64,000 nucleotides of DNA from JAIBJN01 sp963825255 (GCA_963825255.1 CAWGSF010000009.1:1116001-1180000), one strand, 5' to 3'; shown: positions 33,160-41,897, numbered from the stretch's first letter. Program-made: numbers and translations. The notes: generated by a model from the sequence alone, not told the origin.

Positions 33160-34506
33160 GCGGGCGCGCGGCGATTCACGCCTCCTCGCTCGTCCTCGCG
33201 CACGCGCCGGACCTCGTTCGCCACGGCTCCAAGCCCTCGCGCGAGCTCGCGGCCGCGCGCGCTCAGGGCGACGGCGACGGGCTCCTCGCTTCCATCACGC
33301 GGCGCCCTTCGCAGTTTCGACGACGTGGTCGCCTACGGGCCGCACCAGGTCCTCGTCGGCAATCTCCGCCCGGACGAGCTCTGGGACGTGGAGCGCCCGC
33401 GTTGGCAGCACCCCGTCGCGCCGAGCGCCGAGGGTCCCTTCGGCGTCATCGTCGACGAGCCCGAGCTCTACCGCCGGATGGAGCAGTCGGACAGCTTCGG
33501 CCTCCTCAGGCTCGACGGCGCCGCCGCCCAGAACGGCGCCCTCACGATCGGGGAGGGCGAGCGCGTCCTCGGGTCGATGCTTCCCGCCCACGATCTCGAC
33601 GAGAGCCTCTCGGCCGCCGTCCTTCTCGAGAACCTCGCGTGCAAGACGACCGGCTCGCTCGCGCTCGAGCACCTGCTGCGCACAACCGGCTTCCCGGCCG
33701 AGGACGTGCAGTACGCGATCGGGTGCGGGGAGGAGGCGGTCGGCGACCGCTACCAGCGCGGCGGCGGGAACCTCGCGAAGGCGATCGCCGAGGAGGCCGG
33801 GTGCGTCAACGCCTCCGGGAGCGACGTGAAGGCGTTCTGCTGCGGGCCGGTCCACGCGCTCGTCCTCGCGGCATCCCTTGTGGCGGCGGGCGTCTATCCG
33901 CACGTGGTCGTCGTCGCGGGCGGCTCGCTCGCGAAGCTGGGCATGAAGTTCGAGGGCGCACTGCGGAACGGCGTGCCCGTCCTGGAGGACGTGCTGGCGG
34001 GCTTCGCCGCTCTGGTCGGCCCACCGGGCGACGGGGCGCCCGAGGTCCGCCTCGACGCGGTCGGACGCCACCGGGTCGGATCGGGCTCGGCCCAGCAGGC
34101 CGTGCTCGAGGATCTCGTCGTCGAGCCGCTCGAGCGCATCGGCCGCGGGATCCTCGACGTCGACCGCTACGCGACCGAGCTCCACGATCCGGAGATCACC
34201 GAGCCGGCCGGCGCCGGCAACGTCCCCAGCCGCAACTACAAGCTCATCGGCGCCCTCGCCGTGCGGCGCGGCGAGCTCGCGCGCGAGGAGCTCGACGGCT
34301 TCGAGCGCTCGCACGGCCTCCCGGGCTTCTCGCCCACGCAGGGCCACGTCGCCTCGGCCGTCCCGTGGCTCCCGCACGGGCTCGCGGGCCTGCGCGCGGG
34401 CGAGATCGGCTCGACGATGCTCCTGGCGAAGGGCTCCCTCTTCCTGGGGCGCATGACCGAGCTTGCGGACGGACTGTCGATCATCCTGGAACCTGGAAAG
34501 GAGTAA
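33156..34506 (+). CDS. grdC: Glycine reductase component C, beta subunit (one apparent frameshift)
   Basis: Component C takes the acetyl group from the Se-carboxymethyl intermediate. The start gives SSLVLAHAPDLVRHGSKPSR in one frame; after a +1 shift near 33285-33308 the rest reads RSFDDVVAYGPHQVLVGN, QRGGGNLAKAIAEEAG, NASGSDVKAFCCGPVHALVL, AGGSLAKLGMKFEGAL, ILDVDRYATELHDPEITEPA and TQGHVASAVPWLPHG with KGSLFLGRMTELADG. These blocks run in the same order as clostridial GrdC, a thiolase/KAS-III-like fold. Corrected length is about 449 residues, some 60 shorter than clostridial GrdC. No grdD follows; the next gene is a thioredoxin after 2 bases. Confidence 0.88.
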
Positions 34507-34508
34507 CC

Positions 34509-34832
34509 GTGCCAACCGACGCCACCGTCGACACGTACCACGACCTGACGAGCGAGGGGAGCGTGCTCGTCGACTTCTGGGGGCCGCGCTGTCAGCCCTG
34601 CCTGGCCATGATGCCGACGATCGCCAAGCTGGAGGAGGAGGCGGAAGGCGCCGTCCGGGTCGTGAAGGTCAACTCGGCCGAGAACCGCGAGGTCTGTCGG
34701 GAGCTACGCGTCTTCGGGCTCCCGACCTACGTGCTCATGCGCGACGGCGAGGAGCTCGAGCGCCTCTCCGGCGAGGTGAGCAAGGACGACATCGAGCGGG
34801 CGTTCGCGACGCTCGCCGAGACGGGCTCCTAG
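34509..34832 (+). CDS. Thioredoxin of the glycine-reductase locus (CQPC active site)
   Basis: A 107-residue thioredoxin with VLVDFWGPRCQPCLAMMPTI; the active site is C28-Q-P-C31 and the usual WC is replaced by G-P-R-C. Atypical thioredoxins are a regular part of clostridial grd operons, where they reduce the oxidised selenoprotein GrdA after each turnover. FGLPTYVLMRDG is the cis-Pro loop. GTG start 2 bases after grdC. A normal WCGPC thioredoxin is encoded elsewhere in the window (14.3 kb), which supports a dedicated role for this one. Confidence 0.88.
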   Translation: MPTDATVDTYHDLTSEGSVLVDFWGPRCQPCLAMMPTIAKLEEEAEGAVRVVKVNSAENREVCRELRVFGLPTYVLMRDGEELERLSGEVSKDDIERAFATLAETGS

Positions 34833-35006
34833 CATGGTGAGGCCCGCCGACTGGGTGCGATGGGTGGTTCGAGGCAAGGACGCAGGGCTCGCTCATACCG
34901 GAGGTGGTATGGGCGTGACCGAGGACGCCGGCTCGGGCCGCCCAGCGCGGCCAGTCGGCATGGCTTCTCATCGTGCTGGGAGTCCGTAAAGAGGAGGTGA
35001 GGCTCA
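34833..35006 (+). promoter_or_regulatory. trxA-grdA spacer with inverted repeat and strong ribosome site
   Basis: The spacer holds CATACC-GGAGGT-GGTATG (34894-34911), a perfect 6-bp inverted repeat whose loop is a Shine-Dalgarno sequence, and the true grdA ribosome site GAGGAGGTGA (34991-35000). A weak 51-codon frame (34834-34989, starting MVRPADWVRW) spans it. A hairpin here could process the mRNA or set a higher GrdA level, since GrdA is used as a mobile carrier. Confidence 0.4.
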
Positions 35007-35468
35007 ATGAAACTCGACGGCAAGAAGGTGATCGCCCTCGGCGAGCGGGACGGCGTTCCCGGCCCCGCGATCGCGGAGTGCGTCCGCTCGGCGGGCGCCG
35101 AGGTGGTCTTCGTCGAGACGGAGTGCTTCGTCTGAACGGCGGCCGGGGCGATGGACCCGGAGAACCAGGACCGCATCGCGGGGCTGGTCGACCAGTACGG
35201 CGCGGATGATCTCGTCGTCGTTCTCGGCGCCGCCGACCTCGAGTCGCTCGAGGTCGCGGCCGAGACGGTCACGGTGGGAGATCCCGCCTACGTGGGTCCA
35301 CTCGCAGGAGTCCAGTTGGGGCTCCCCGTCGTTCACATCCTCGAGGAGGACGTCAAGGGGCAGGTCGACGCCGGTGTCTACGACGAGCAGGTGGGCCTGC
35401 TCGAGATGACGCTGGACGTCGGGCAGGTCCGCGACGCCGCGCGCAAGTTTCCCGGCCGGGACGGGTAG
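35007..35468 (+). CDS. grdA: Glycine reductase selenoprotein A (Sec at TGA 35133-35135)
   Basis: GrdA is the small carrier whose selenocysteine accepts the carboxymethyl group from component B and passes it to component C. The protein, 153 residues, reads MKLDGKKVIALGERDGVPGP, then VVFVETECFV-TGA-TAAGAMDPENQ and DDLVVVLGAADLESLEVAAE, VTVGDPAYVGPLAGVQLGLP and VYDEQVGLLEM. The TGA is codon 43 and falls at the known Sec of the redox motif C-F-V-U, with Cys40 as partner. TAAGAMD.ENQ after it is nearly unchanged from clostridial GrdA. Conventional calling would end the gene after 42 codons. It has the best ribosome site of the locus and is the last gene before the convergent ctaG. Confidence 0.95.
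35136..35160 (+). promoter_or_regulatory. SECIS-like hairpin in grdA
   Basis: CCGGG (35143-35147) pairs perfectly with CCCGG (35156-35160) around an 8-base loop, starting 8 bases after the TGA. The position and size suit a bacterial SECIS. Drawn by eye. Confidence 0.45.
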
Positions 35469-35480
35469 GTCGCCCCGGGC

Positions 35481-36243
35481 TCAGCCGTGAGGCTGCTGCC
35501 CGAGGTCGGCCTCCTCCTCGGCCATGAAGCGGACGAAGTACACCGTGAACGCGGTGAAGAAGACGATGGCCTCGCTCATCGCCATCGCGATGCCCGCGAT
35601 CTGCTGGTCCTCGAGCGTCGTCCAGGCCCCAGACCCGGTGCGCCTCCACGTAGAAGTCGTAGATCGGGCTCGGCAGCAGCGCGAGCATGAGGCCGAGCGG
35701 GCTCGCGAAGACGAAGGCGACGAAGAGGTAGACGGACTTGGTGCCCGCCGTGAGGTTCCACGGGCTCGCCTGGAGGACGGGCCACCAGAGCAGCGTGCCC
35801 GCGGCCAGGTAGGTCACGTGCTCGAGATGGAGGAGCGCATGGTGCTCGAGCGCCGTGTCGTAGGCGGCCGGGACATGCCAGACGGCGTAGGCGGCGAGCC
35901 AGAGCGGAAGGGCGACCGTCGGCCTGGTCAGAAGCCGAACGGCCCGGAAGCGGCCGATCTCGGCGGCCAGCGTCGATGGGATCCCCAGGACCAGGAGCAG
36001 CGGGATCCACTCGGCCAGCGCGACGTTCTGCACGAGGTGGGCCGAGAGGAGGTAGTGGTGGGCGAGCGTCGCGAGCGGTGTCGCCAGGACGGCCACGAGG
36101 AGGGCCACCCCCGCGGCGAAGCAGGCGGTCTGACGCCGAGTCGGCCGGTGGCGTCTCGCCGCGTACGCGTACGCGCCTACGAGGACGGCGGCGAGGGCGA
36201 GCTCGACCCACGCCGGCGGCCAGCTCCACGGCGAGTGCGGCAC
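35481..36243 (-). CDS. ctaG: CtaG-type cytochrome c oxidase assembly protein (one apparent frameshift)
   Basis: The protein has seven helices and the CtaG (caa3_CtaG) pattern: LATLAHHYLLSAHLVQNVAL, AYAVWHVPAAYDTALEHHAL and HLEHVTYLAAGTLLWWPVL, with histidines near the outer side that may handle copper. The last helix is regained after dropping one base near 35628: AIVFFTAFTVYFVRFMAEEE, ending at 35481. Length then about 253. CtaG helps assemble heme-copper oxidases, so the organism should have an aa3/caa3-type oxidase besides cytochrome bd. It is convergent with grdA, 12 bases apart. Confidence 0.85.
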
Positions 36244-36268
36244 GATGCCGCGAAGGATATGGCCGAGG

Positions 36269-36643
36269 CTAGATCAGCCAGGGATCGACGTAGCCGGAGT
36301 CGCGCCGCGCGATCCAGTCGCGGACGTAGACGCCTGCCACGACCAGCGGCACTCCCGGGAACGCCGTCAGGAGGACGACGGCCGCCCAGAGCGACGACGG
36401 CAGCCCGCCCGCCACGGCTGCGACCACGATCGGCACGGCGGTGAGGTAGAGGGCCCACCACTTGCCGACGACGTAGCCGAGGGCGAACGAGATCGCGCCG
36501 GGGAGGAGCAGGAGCAGCGCGATCAGGATGCCGGGCAGGGCACGCTCGGTGTGTGCGAACGCCACCACCCAGACGGTCATGAAGCCGCCGTAGGCGAGTG
36601 CGGCGCTTCGCGGGCTGAACTCGTTGATGTGTTCGAGCGTCAC
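36269..36643 (-). CDS. Small membrane protein, unknown
   Basis: A 124-residue protein with four hydrophobic helices, starting MTLEHINEFSPRSAALAYGG and ending RRDSGYVDPWLI. It lies 25 bases upstream of ctaG on the same strand and may belong to the same transcript, so a link to oxidase assembly is possible. No family recognised. Confidence 0.6.
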   Translation of the reverse strand: MTLEHINEFSPRSAALAYGGFMTVWVVAFAHTERALPGILIALLLLLPGAISFALGYVVGKWWALYLTAVPIVVAAVAGGLPSSLWAAVVLLTAFPGVPLVVAGVYVRDWIARRDSGYVDPWLI

Positions 36644-36766
36644 GCGTCTCCCTTGTCCCGTTAAGGCGCGACCGCATCGCCTCGTCTTCGATGCTGACTC
36701 GCATGATCGCGGCTCCCTGAAAGCGCGGCTATCCCCCCTTTGGGGAAGCGGCTATGGTGGGAGAGC

Positions 36767-36837
<71 letters not shown>

Positions 36838-36924
36838 CTGATCAGGAGAGCCGTCGGACAAGGGCGCCCCCACAATGCCCAGTACCGGCAGGGCACCAGT
36901 GCCACCCGCCGAAGTTCAGCCCCA

Positions 36925-37608
36925 ATGGCGACCACGGACGCGACGCGCGACGGGAGGCACGAGGAGAGGCCATCCTCTTCGTCGTCGGCGCAGCGGCCCT
37001 GCTGATTGCGTTGGCGGCGGCGAGCCTGGCCTTCGGGTGGGAGCTCCTCGGGCTCGACGGTTGGGTCTGGCTCGTCCTCTGCATCCCGGAGGCGGTCCTG
37101 ATCGAGGGCCTCTTCCTCAGCTCGCGGGTCGGCGACGATCAGCGGCACCGTCGTTGGCTGCTCGGCCTCCTCGCGTTCCTCGCCTGCGGGAACTTCGCCG
37201 GCTTGTTCGTGCTGGTGGTCGCGCTCCTGACCGAGAGCGCGTCGGACCTGACCGGGGCGCAACTGCTGATGAGCGGCCTGGTCGTCTGGCTGACGAACGT
37301 GATCGTGTTCGGCCTGGCGTTCTGGACCCTCGACTGCGGCGGCCCCGTTCGGCGGGCGCGGAACGGGAGACGGAAGCCCGACTTGCCGCTTCCCGCAGGA
37401 CGAGGACGGCCCGCCGGCGCACACGGCCTGGCATCCGCGCCTGGAGGACTATGTCTACGTCGCCATCACCGACGGAGTCGCGTTCAGCCCGACGGACGCG
37501 ATGCCGCTCACCCGCCTAGCGAAGCGGCTGATGGCCCTCGAGTCGCTGATCTCGGTCGCCGCCGTCCTGCTCGTCGGGGCGCGGGCCGTCAACATCCTCG
37601 GCGCCTAG
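36925..37608 (+). CDS. Membrane protein with SPTDAMPLT motif, ion-channel-like (apparent frameshifts)
   Basis: ATG 36925 gives MATTDATRDGRHEE; a shift (-1) near 36960 leads into helices AILFVVGAAALLIALAAASL, VWLVLCIPEAVLIEGLFLSS and WLLGLLAFLACGNFAGLFVL, then FWTLDCGGPVRRAR. A +1 insertion near 37390 leads to RFPQDEDGPPAHTAW, DYVYVAITDGVAFSPTDAMP and LTRLAKRLMALESLISVAAV up to the TAG at 37606-37608. The block YVAITDGVAFSPTDAMPLT is typical of a family of actinobacterial and proteobacterial membrane proteins that resemble two-helix potassium-channel pores; function is unproven. Located just after tRNA-Gly. Confidence 0.65.
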
Positions 37609-37717
37609 GCAAGAGCTCCTGTCGTCCGCCGACCGGCGAAGGTCGTCCGCGGCAAGCGTTCGTCCACCGGATTGCCCGAGCACCTCGCTTCGGAAGCTTC
37701 GCCCGGTCGAGCCGCTT

Positions 37718-38434
37718 CTAGGCGCGATCGATCCCCAGCGTGACCGAGCCCGACGACGAATCGTCGTCCACGGTCACGGCGACCACGGTCACGCCGCCGC
37801 TCTGCTGGAAGATGCCGTCGTTCTCGTTCGACACGTCCGGCCCGCCGCGGGCCGCGTACGGCTCCGCTGAATAGACCTCCGAGAGCGCTTCCGGGTCGAA
37901 GAAGAGCTGGCCCGTGTGCGTCTGGTCGCCGTCGGCGGCCACCTTGACGTGGATGTGGACGGCGCGGCCCGTGTACCACCCCGGGAACACCGTGCGGAAC
38001 TCCGCGGTGCCGCTCGCGTCCGTCATCTGCACGCCGCGGCAGAACGTCTCGCCCTCGGTGCCCCGGACGCCCGAGTAGGCGCCTTCGGCATCGCAGTGCC
38101 AGACATCCACGGCGGCGCCCTCGATCGGCTCGCAGGAGCCCGCGTCCACGACGTCGACGCGAAGGTCGAGAAGGAGTCCGGGCCGGCCTTCCGCGATGTC
38201 GCTCCGCACGAGGTCGAGGTCGAGGTAGTACGGGCCCTCGGTGAGTTCCGGCATGAGGACGCACGACGGCGCCGCCGTGGACGTCTCGCCGGAGACGGCG
38301 GCGGTCGCCGCCGCGGTGCCGGAGCCCGCCGAGCCTCCGTCCGACGAGCAGGCGGAGACGACGGCGGCGAGACCCAGGCCGCCGGCCAGCTGCAGTGCGC
38401 GGCGCCTGGTGAAGGGGATGTCGAGATCGGCCAC
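37718..38434 (-). CDS. Exported intradiol-dioxygenase-like protein
   Basis: The 238-residue product starts at GTG 38434 with a Tat/Sec-like signal (FTRRRALQLAGGLGLAAVVS) and a lipobox-like ACSSDGG. The domain has the protocatechuate 3,4-dioxygenase fold: ELTEGPYYLDLDLVR, AAVDVWHCDAEGAYSG, FRTVFPGWYTGRAVHIHVKV and DPEALSEVYSAEPYAARG. The iron ligands of the family (two Tyr, two His) are present in GPYY, WYTG and HIHV. Such exported members are common in actinobacteria and their substrates are unknown; aromatic-ring cleavage is inferred from the fold. It is divergent from the riboswitch/TerC unit. Confidence 0.8.
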   Translation of the reverse strand: MADLDIPFTRRRALQLAGGLGLAAVVSACSSDGGSAGSGTAAATAAVSGETSTAAPSCVLMPELTEGPYYLDLDLVRSDIAEGRPGLLLDLRVDVVDAGSCEPIEGAAVDVWHCDAEGAYSGVRGTEGETFCRGVQMTDASGTAEFRTVFPGWYTGRAVHIHVKVAADGDQTHTGQLFFDPEALSEVYSAEPYAARGGPDVSNENDGIFQQSGGVTVVAVTVDDDSSSGSVTLGIDRA

Positions 38435-38532
38435 GGCGGGAGTCTCGCCGAGGAGCCTGAGAGCCGCCTGAGAGCGGCGTGAGAACCGCCTAAGAGTCGG
38501 AGGCCGTTGCGGCGTCGGGTAGACTGAGTCCG

Positions 38533-38640
38533 AACGAGGGGCAGTATCCCCGACGGGCGTCATCGTCATCGCCCGGCCTGATCGGCCCGGTGGCGTCGGC
38601 CGCGAACGCGGCGGGAGAGACCTTCGCAGACCAGCTGGTG
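38533..38640 (+). ncRNA. Candidate yybP-ykoY manganese riboswitch
   Basis: The leader of the TerC gene shows GAACGAGGGGCAGTATCC at the 5' side and GGAGAGACCTTCGC at 38614-38627, close to the conserved GAGACCUUUGC 3' block of the yybP-ykoY class, with a GC-rich helix between. This class senses Mn(II) and is found widely before TerC/Alx and MntP exporters. The call rests on the 3' block plus the downstream family; a covariance search would settle it. Confidence 0.65.
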
Positions 38641-38665
38641 TGGACTGTCGGAGGAGGGGTGCTGC

Positions 38666-39625
38666 ATGGAGCTCGAGCTGTGGATGTGGGCGGCGTTCGG
38701 ACTGTTCGTCGTCGCGATGCTGCTCGTCGACCTCGTCGCGTTCGGACGTCGCGGCAGGGAGGTGTCGTTTCGCCGAGCCGTCGGGTGGAGCATCGGCTGG
38801 ACGCTGCTCGGGGTCGGGTTCGCGGGCTTCCTCTGGACGTGGCAGGGCCGCGCGCCGGCGGAGGAGTACCTCGCGGGCTTCCTCGTCGAGAAGTCGCTCT
38901 CGATCGACAACCTCTTCGTCTTCGCGCTGATCTTCGGCTACTTCGCCGTTCCCGCCGCCTACCAGCGCCGCGTGATCTTCTGGGGGATCGTCGGCGCGAT
39001 CGTGCTCCGGGGGCTGTTCATCCTCGCCGGGGCCGCGCTCCTCGACGCCTTCCACTACACCATCTACGTCTTCGGCGCGTTCCTCGTCGTCACGGGCGTC
39101 CGCATGGCGCGCCACCGCTCCGTCGAGATCCATCCGGAGCGAAACCCGGTGCTGTCGCTGCTTCGGCGGGTGCTGCCGGTGAGCACCCACTTTCACGGGG
39201 ACGGCCTGGTCGGGCGCGAAGGCGGCCGGTGGGTCGCGACGCCGCTTCTCGCCGCGCTCGCGCTCGTGGCGACGTTCGACGTCGTCTTCGCCGTCGACTC
39301 GATCCCGGCCATCTTCGCGATCACGCGCGACACCTTCATCGTCTACGCGGCGAACGCGTTCTCGCTTCTCGGCCTGGGAGCGCTCTACTTCGTCCTCGCC
39401 GGGATGATCGACCGCTTCCGCTACCTCAACCTGGGGCTCGCCGCGGTGCTCGTCTTCGTGGGCCTCAAGATGACGCTCGCGGACGTCTACGCCGTGCCCG
39501 TCTATGTCTCGCTCGCGGTGATCGTCGTCACGCTCACAGTCTCGGTCGTCGCGTCGCTCCTGCGCCCGGAGCCACCGTCCCGTCGCGCCTCGACCGCACC
39601 GGTCCCCTCGGAAGGAGGTTCGTGA
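38666..39625 (+). CDS. TerC/Alx-family manganese exporter
   Basis: A 319-residue protein with about nine helices and the TerC hallmarks FLVEKSLSIDNLFVFALIF, LALVATFDVVFAVDSIPAIF and GLKMTLADVY; the acidic residues in SxDN and VDSIPA are the metal-site candidates. Alx/TerC proteins export Mn(II) and help metallate secreted enzymes. It follows a candidate Mn riboswitch, which gives the regulatory logic. The stop overlaps the ATG of the next small gene (TGATG). Confidence 0.9.
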   Translation: MELELWMWAAFGLFVVAMLLVDLVAFGRRGREVSFRRAVGWSIGWTLLGVGFAGFLWTWQGRAPAEEYLAGFLVEKSLSIDNLFVFALIFGYFAVPAAYQRRVIFWGIVGAIVLRGLFILAGAALLDAFHYTIYVFGAFLVVTGVRMARHRSVEIHPERNPVLSLLRRVLPVSTHFHGDGLVGREGGRWVATPLLAALALVATFDVVFAVDSIPAIFAITRDTFIVYAANAFSLLGLGALYFVLAGMIDRFRYLNLGLAAVLVFVGLKMTLADVYAVPVYVSLAVIVVTLTVSVVASLLRPEPPSRRASTAPVPSEGGS

Positions 39626-39780
39626 TGGTCCTGCTCGCGGTCGTCCTCACCGCGCTCGCCATCCTCTTCTCGCTCACGACGATGGCGCTCTGGGCCTCGG
39701 GTCAGCTCCGCCACCCGTTCGGCGTGACGGTCGGGCTGGCCGCGCTGCTCGTGCTCGGGCTGGCGCTGCTCCTCGACTGA
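39625..39780 (+). CDS. Two-helix small membrane protein coupled to TerC
   Basis: A 51-residue frame starts on the TerC stop (TGATG) after GGAGG at 39614-39618. It encodes two helices, VLLAVVLTALAILFSLTTMA and VTVGLAALLVLGLALLL, with ASGQLRHPFG as loop. The coupling suggests a partner or regulator of TerC. Family unknown. Confidence 0.6.
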   Translation: MVLLAVVLTALAILFSLTTMALWASGQLRHPFGVTVGLAALLVLGLALLLD

Positions 39781-39818
39781 CCCGATCTCCGTCCGGCCGG
39801 GCGGGCAGGCTAGGCGCC

Positions 39819-40934
39819 ATGGTCCCGGAGGAGCACCGGGTCGAGGAGCGCCTCGTCTACTTTCGCCCGCAGGCGGTTTTCGTCGTCCTCGGGATCATCC
39901 TCGCCGCCGCCGGGCTCATCTGGTTCGTCTACCTCACGTGGCACATCGTCACGTGGATCCTCGTCGCGCTCTTCCTCGCGCTCGCGCTCAACCCCGCCGT
40001 CGAGGCCTTCGAGCGGCGCGGGATCCGGCGCGGCCTGGCGTCGTTCATCGTCTTCCTCCTCACCCTGATCGGGTTCGTCGCCCTGGGCGCGCTCGTCATC
40101 CCGCCGCTCGTCGACCAGGTCAGGACCTTCGCCGACGCCGTCCCCGGCTTCGTGGAGGACCTCACCGCCGGGCGAGGCCCCCTGGGCTTCCTCGAGGAGG
40201 ACTACCAGATCGTCGAGAAGGTGCAGGACGCGATCCAGAAGCAGGGGCCGGGCGGCGTCCTCGGGGTCACGAACGTCGGCATCGAGGTCGCCCGCGGGGT
40301 CGTCTCGTTCGTCGTCGGCGTCGTCGCCATCTCCTTCATCACGTTCTTCATGCTCCTCGAGGGGCCGCGGATGGTCACCAGCTTCCGCGAGTTCCTCCCC
40401 GACGGCCACCGGGCGCGCTGGGACCGCGTCTCGGGCGAGATCTACCGGACGGTGGGCGGCTACGTCACGGGGAATCTGCTCATCAGCCTCATCGCCGGCG
40501 CCGGGGCGGCGATCATCCTCTTCGTCCTCGGGAGCGACTACGCGATCGCGCTCGCCGTCGTCGTGGCGGTCCTCGACCTCATCCCCCTCGCGGGCGCGAC
40601 GCTGGCGGCGATCATCGTGGCCACGGTCTCCTTCATCGAGCTCGGCTGGGTCAAGGCCGTGATCGTCATCGGCTTCTTCGTCCTCTACCAGCAGGTCGAG
40701 AACCACGTCCTCCAGCCGATCATCTACGGCCGGACGGTGCGGCTCTCGCCGCTGACGGTGCTCGTCTCCGTCCTCATCGGCGCCGAGCTGCTCGGCATCC
40801 TCGGAGCGCTCGCCGCCATTCCGACGGCGGGCATGATCCAGGCGATCTTCCGGGAGGCGATTCGCTGGCGGCGGGAGTCGACCGCCGCGGCGACGGGCGT
40901 CGCGCAGCCCGCGCCGCCTCCGTCGGGGACCTGA
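39819..40934 (+). CDS. AI-2E family transporter
   Basis: A 371-residue membrane protein with eight helices and the family pattern: NPAVEAFERRGIRRGLA, a long loop with VPGFVEDLTAGR, SFITFFMLLEGPRMVTSFRE, VGGYVTGNLLISLIAG, VVVAVLDLIPLAGATLAAI and QQVENHVLQPIIYGRTVRLS. The family includes exporters of autoinducer-2 and Na+/H+ antiporters; the substrate here is unknown. It starts 38 bases after the TerC-linked small gene and could share its transcript. Confidence 0.88.
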   Translation: MVPEEHRVEERLVYFRPQAVFVVLGIILAAAGLIWFVYLTWHIVTWILVALFLALALNPAVEAFERRGIRRGLASFIVFLLTLIGFVALGALVIPPLVDQVRTFADAVPGFVEDLTAGRGPLGFLEEDYQIVEKVQDAIQKQGPGGVLGVTNVGIEVARGVVSFVVGVVAISFITFFMLLEGPRMVTSFREFLPDGHRARWDRVSGEIYRTVGGYVTGNLLISLIAGAGAAIILFVLGSDYAIALAVVVAVLDLIPLAGATLAAIIVATVSFIELGWVKAVIVIGFFVLYQQVENHVLQPIIYGRTVRLSPLTVLVSVLIGAELLGILGALAAIPTAGMIQAIFREAIRWRRESTAAATGVAQPAPPPSGT

Positions 40935-40937
40935 GCC

Positions 40938-41897
40938 CTACCGCTCCGCCGCCGCCATGTCGACGATCGCCGGCAGTCCCGGGCCCTCCGGCGCGCCCCA
41001 CGTGTCGCCGCCGTCCTCGCTCGCGAGGATGCGGCCGTCTCGCAGGCCTGCGACAAGGCGGCCGCCGTCGGCGACGAGCGCGTACGGCATCGTCTCGAGC
41101 GGGCGCGGGAGCCCGAGGTCGAGCTCCTCCCACGGGCCGCCGCCCTGCCGGCGGTACACGGCCGCCCGAGCGGGGCGGTCCCCGTGCGCCTCGTACGGGC
41201 CCGGGGAGGCGGAGACGTACCAGCGGTCGGGATCGGCCGGGTCGACCGCGAGCGCCCACGTGTAGTGGCGGTGGCGGCCCTCGTCGGCAGGCTCCCACGT
41301 GTCGCCGCCGTCCTTGCTCCAGGCCGCTCCTCCTCCCGCGGCCTCGTACGCGCGGCCGGGCTCCGCCGGGTGCCACGCGAGCGCGTGCACGTCCCGCTGG
41401 GCTCCCGGCCGGTGATCGGCCCAGGTCTCGCCGGCGTCCGTCGTCCGCATGAGACCGCCGAGCTCGATTCCGACGAGCACGAGGCCGGCCTCATGGGGAC
41501 TGGGCGCGATCCAGCGCACGTGAGAGGTCCACGGCCGCGGCGGGAAGCTCCAGGTTGGCGCCGAGGGGAGCTCGCGCAGGGCGGCGAGCTCGACCCAGGG
41601 ACCGCCGTCGCGGCGCACGTAGAGCGCGCTCGGCTCGCAGCCGGCGTAGAGGGCGCCGTCGGCCGGGCTGAAGGCGACGGAGAAGACGTCGGTCGCCGGG
41701 AGCTCCGCGTCCTGCCAGGTCGCGCCGCCGTCGTCGGTCTCCCAGACGCCCGAGCCGCGGCAGCCGACGGCGATCCGCTCGGGACGATGCGGGTCGACCG
41801 CGACGCACTGGAGGCCTTCGCGCTCGAGGAGCACCTCGCCGGCGCCCCCGGCGACCCGCACGAGGGCGGCGCCGGTCGCGACGACGAGGTCGCTCAC
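40938..41897 (-). CDS. BNR/Asp-box beta-propeller protein
   Basis: From GTG 41897 the 319-residue protein carries four Asp-box repeats (S/T-x-D-x-G-x-T-W): ETDDGGATWQD, RTTDAGETWAD, WSKDGGDTWEP and ASEDGGDTWGA, spaced as in a six- or seven-bladed propeller related to sialidase/VPS10-type glycosyl proteins. No signal peptide is seen, so it is probably cytoplasmic, and no sialidase catalytic residues can be named. Its GTG overlaps the stop of the upstream small gene by 4 bases. Role unknown. Confidence 0.8.
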   Translation of the reverse strand: MSDLVVATGAALVRVAGGAGEVLLEREGLQCVAVDPHRPERIAVGCRGSGVWETDDGGATWQDAELPATDVFSVAFSPADGALYAGCEPSALYVRRDGGPWVELAALRELPSAPTWSFPPRPWTSHVRWIAPSPHEAGLVLVGIELGGLMRTTDAGETWADHRPGAQRDVHALAWHPAEPGRAYEAAGGGAAWSKDGGDTWEPADEGRHRHYTWALAVDPADPDRWYVSASPGPYEAHGDRPARAAVYRRQGGGPWEELDLGLPRPLETMPYALVADGGRLVAGLRDGRILASEDGGDTWGAPEGPGLPAIVDMAAAER

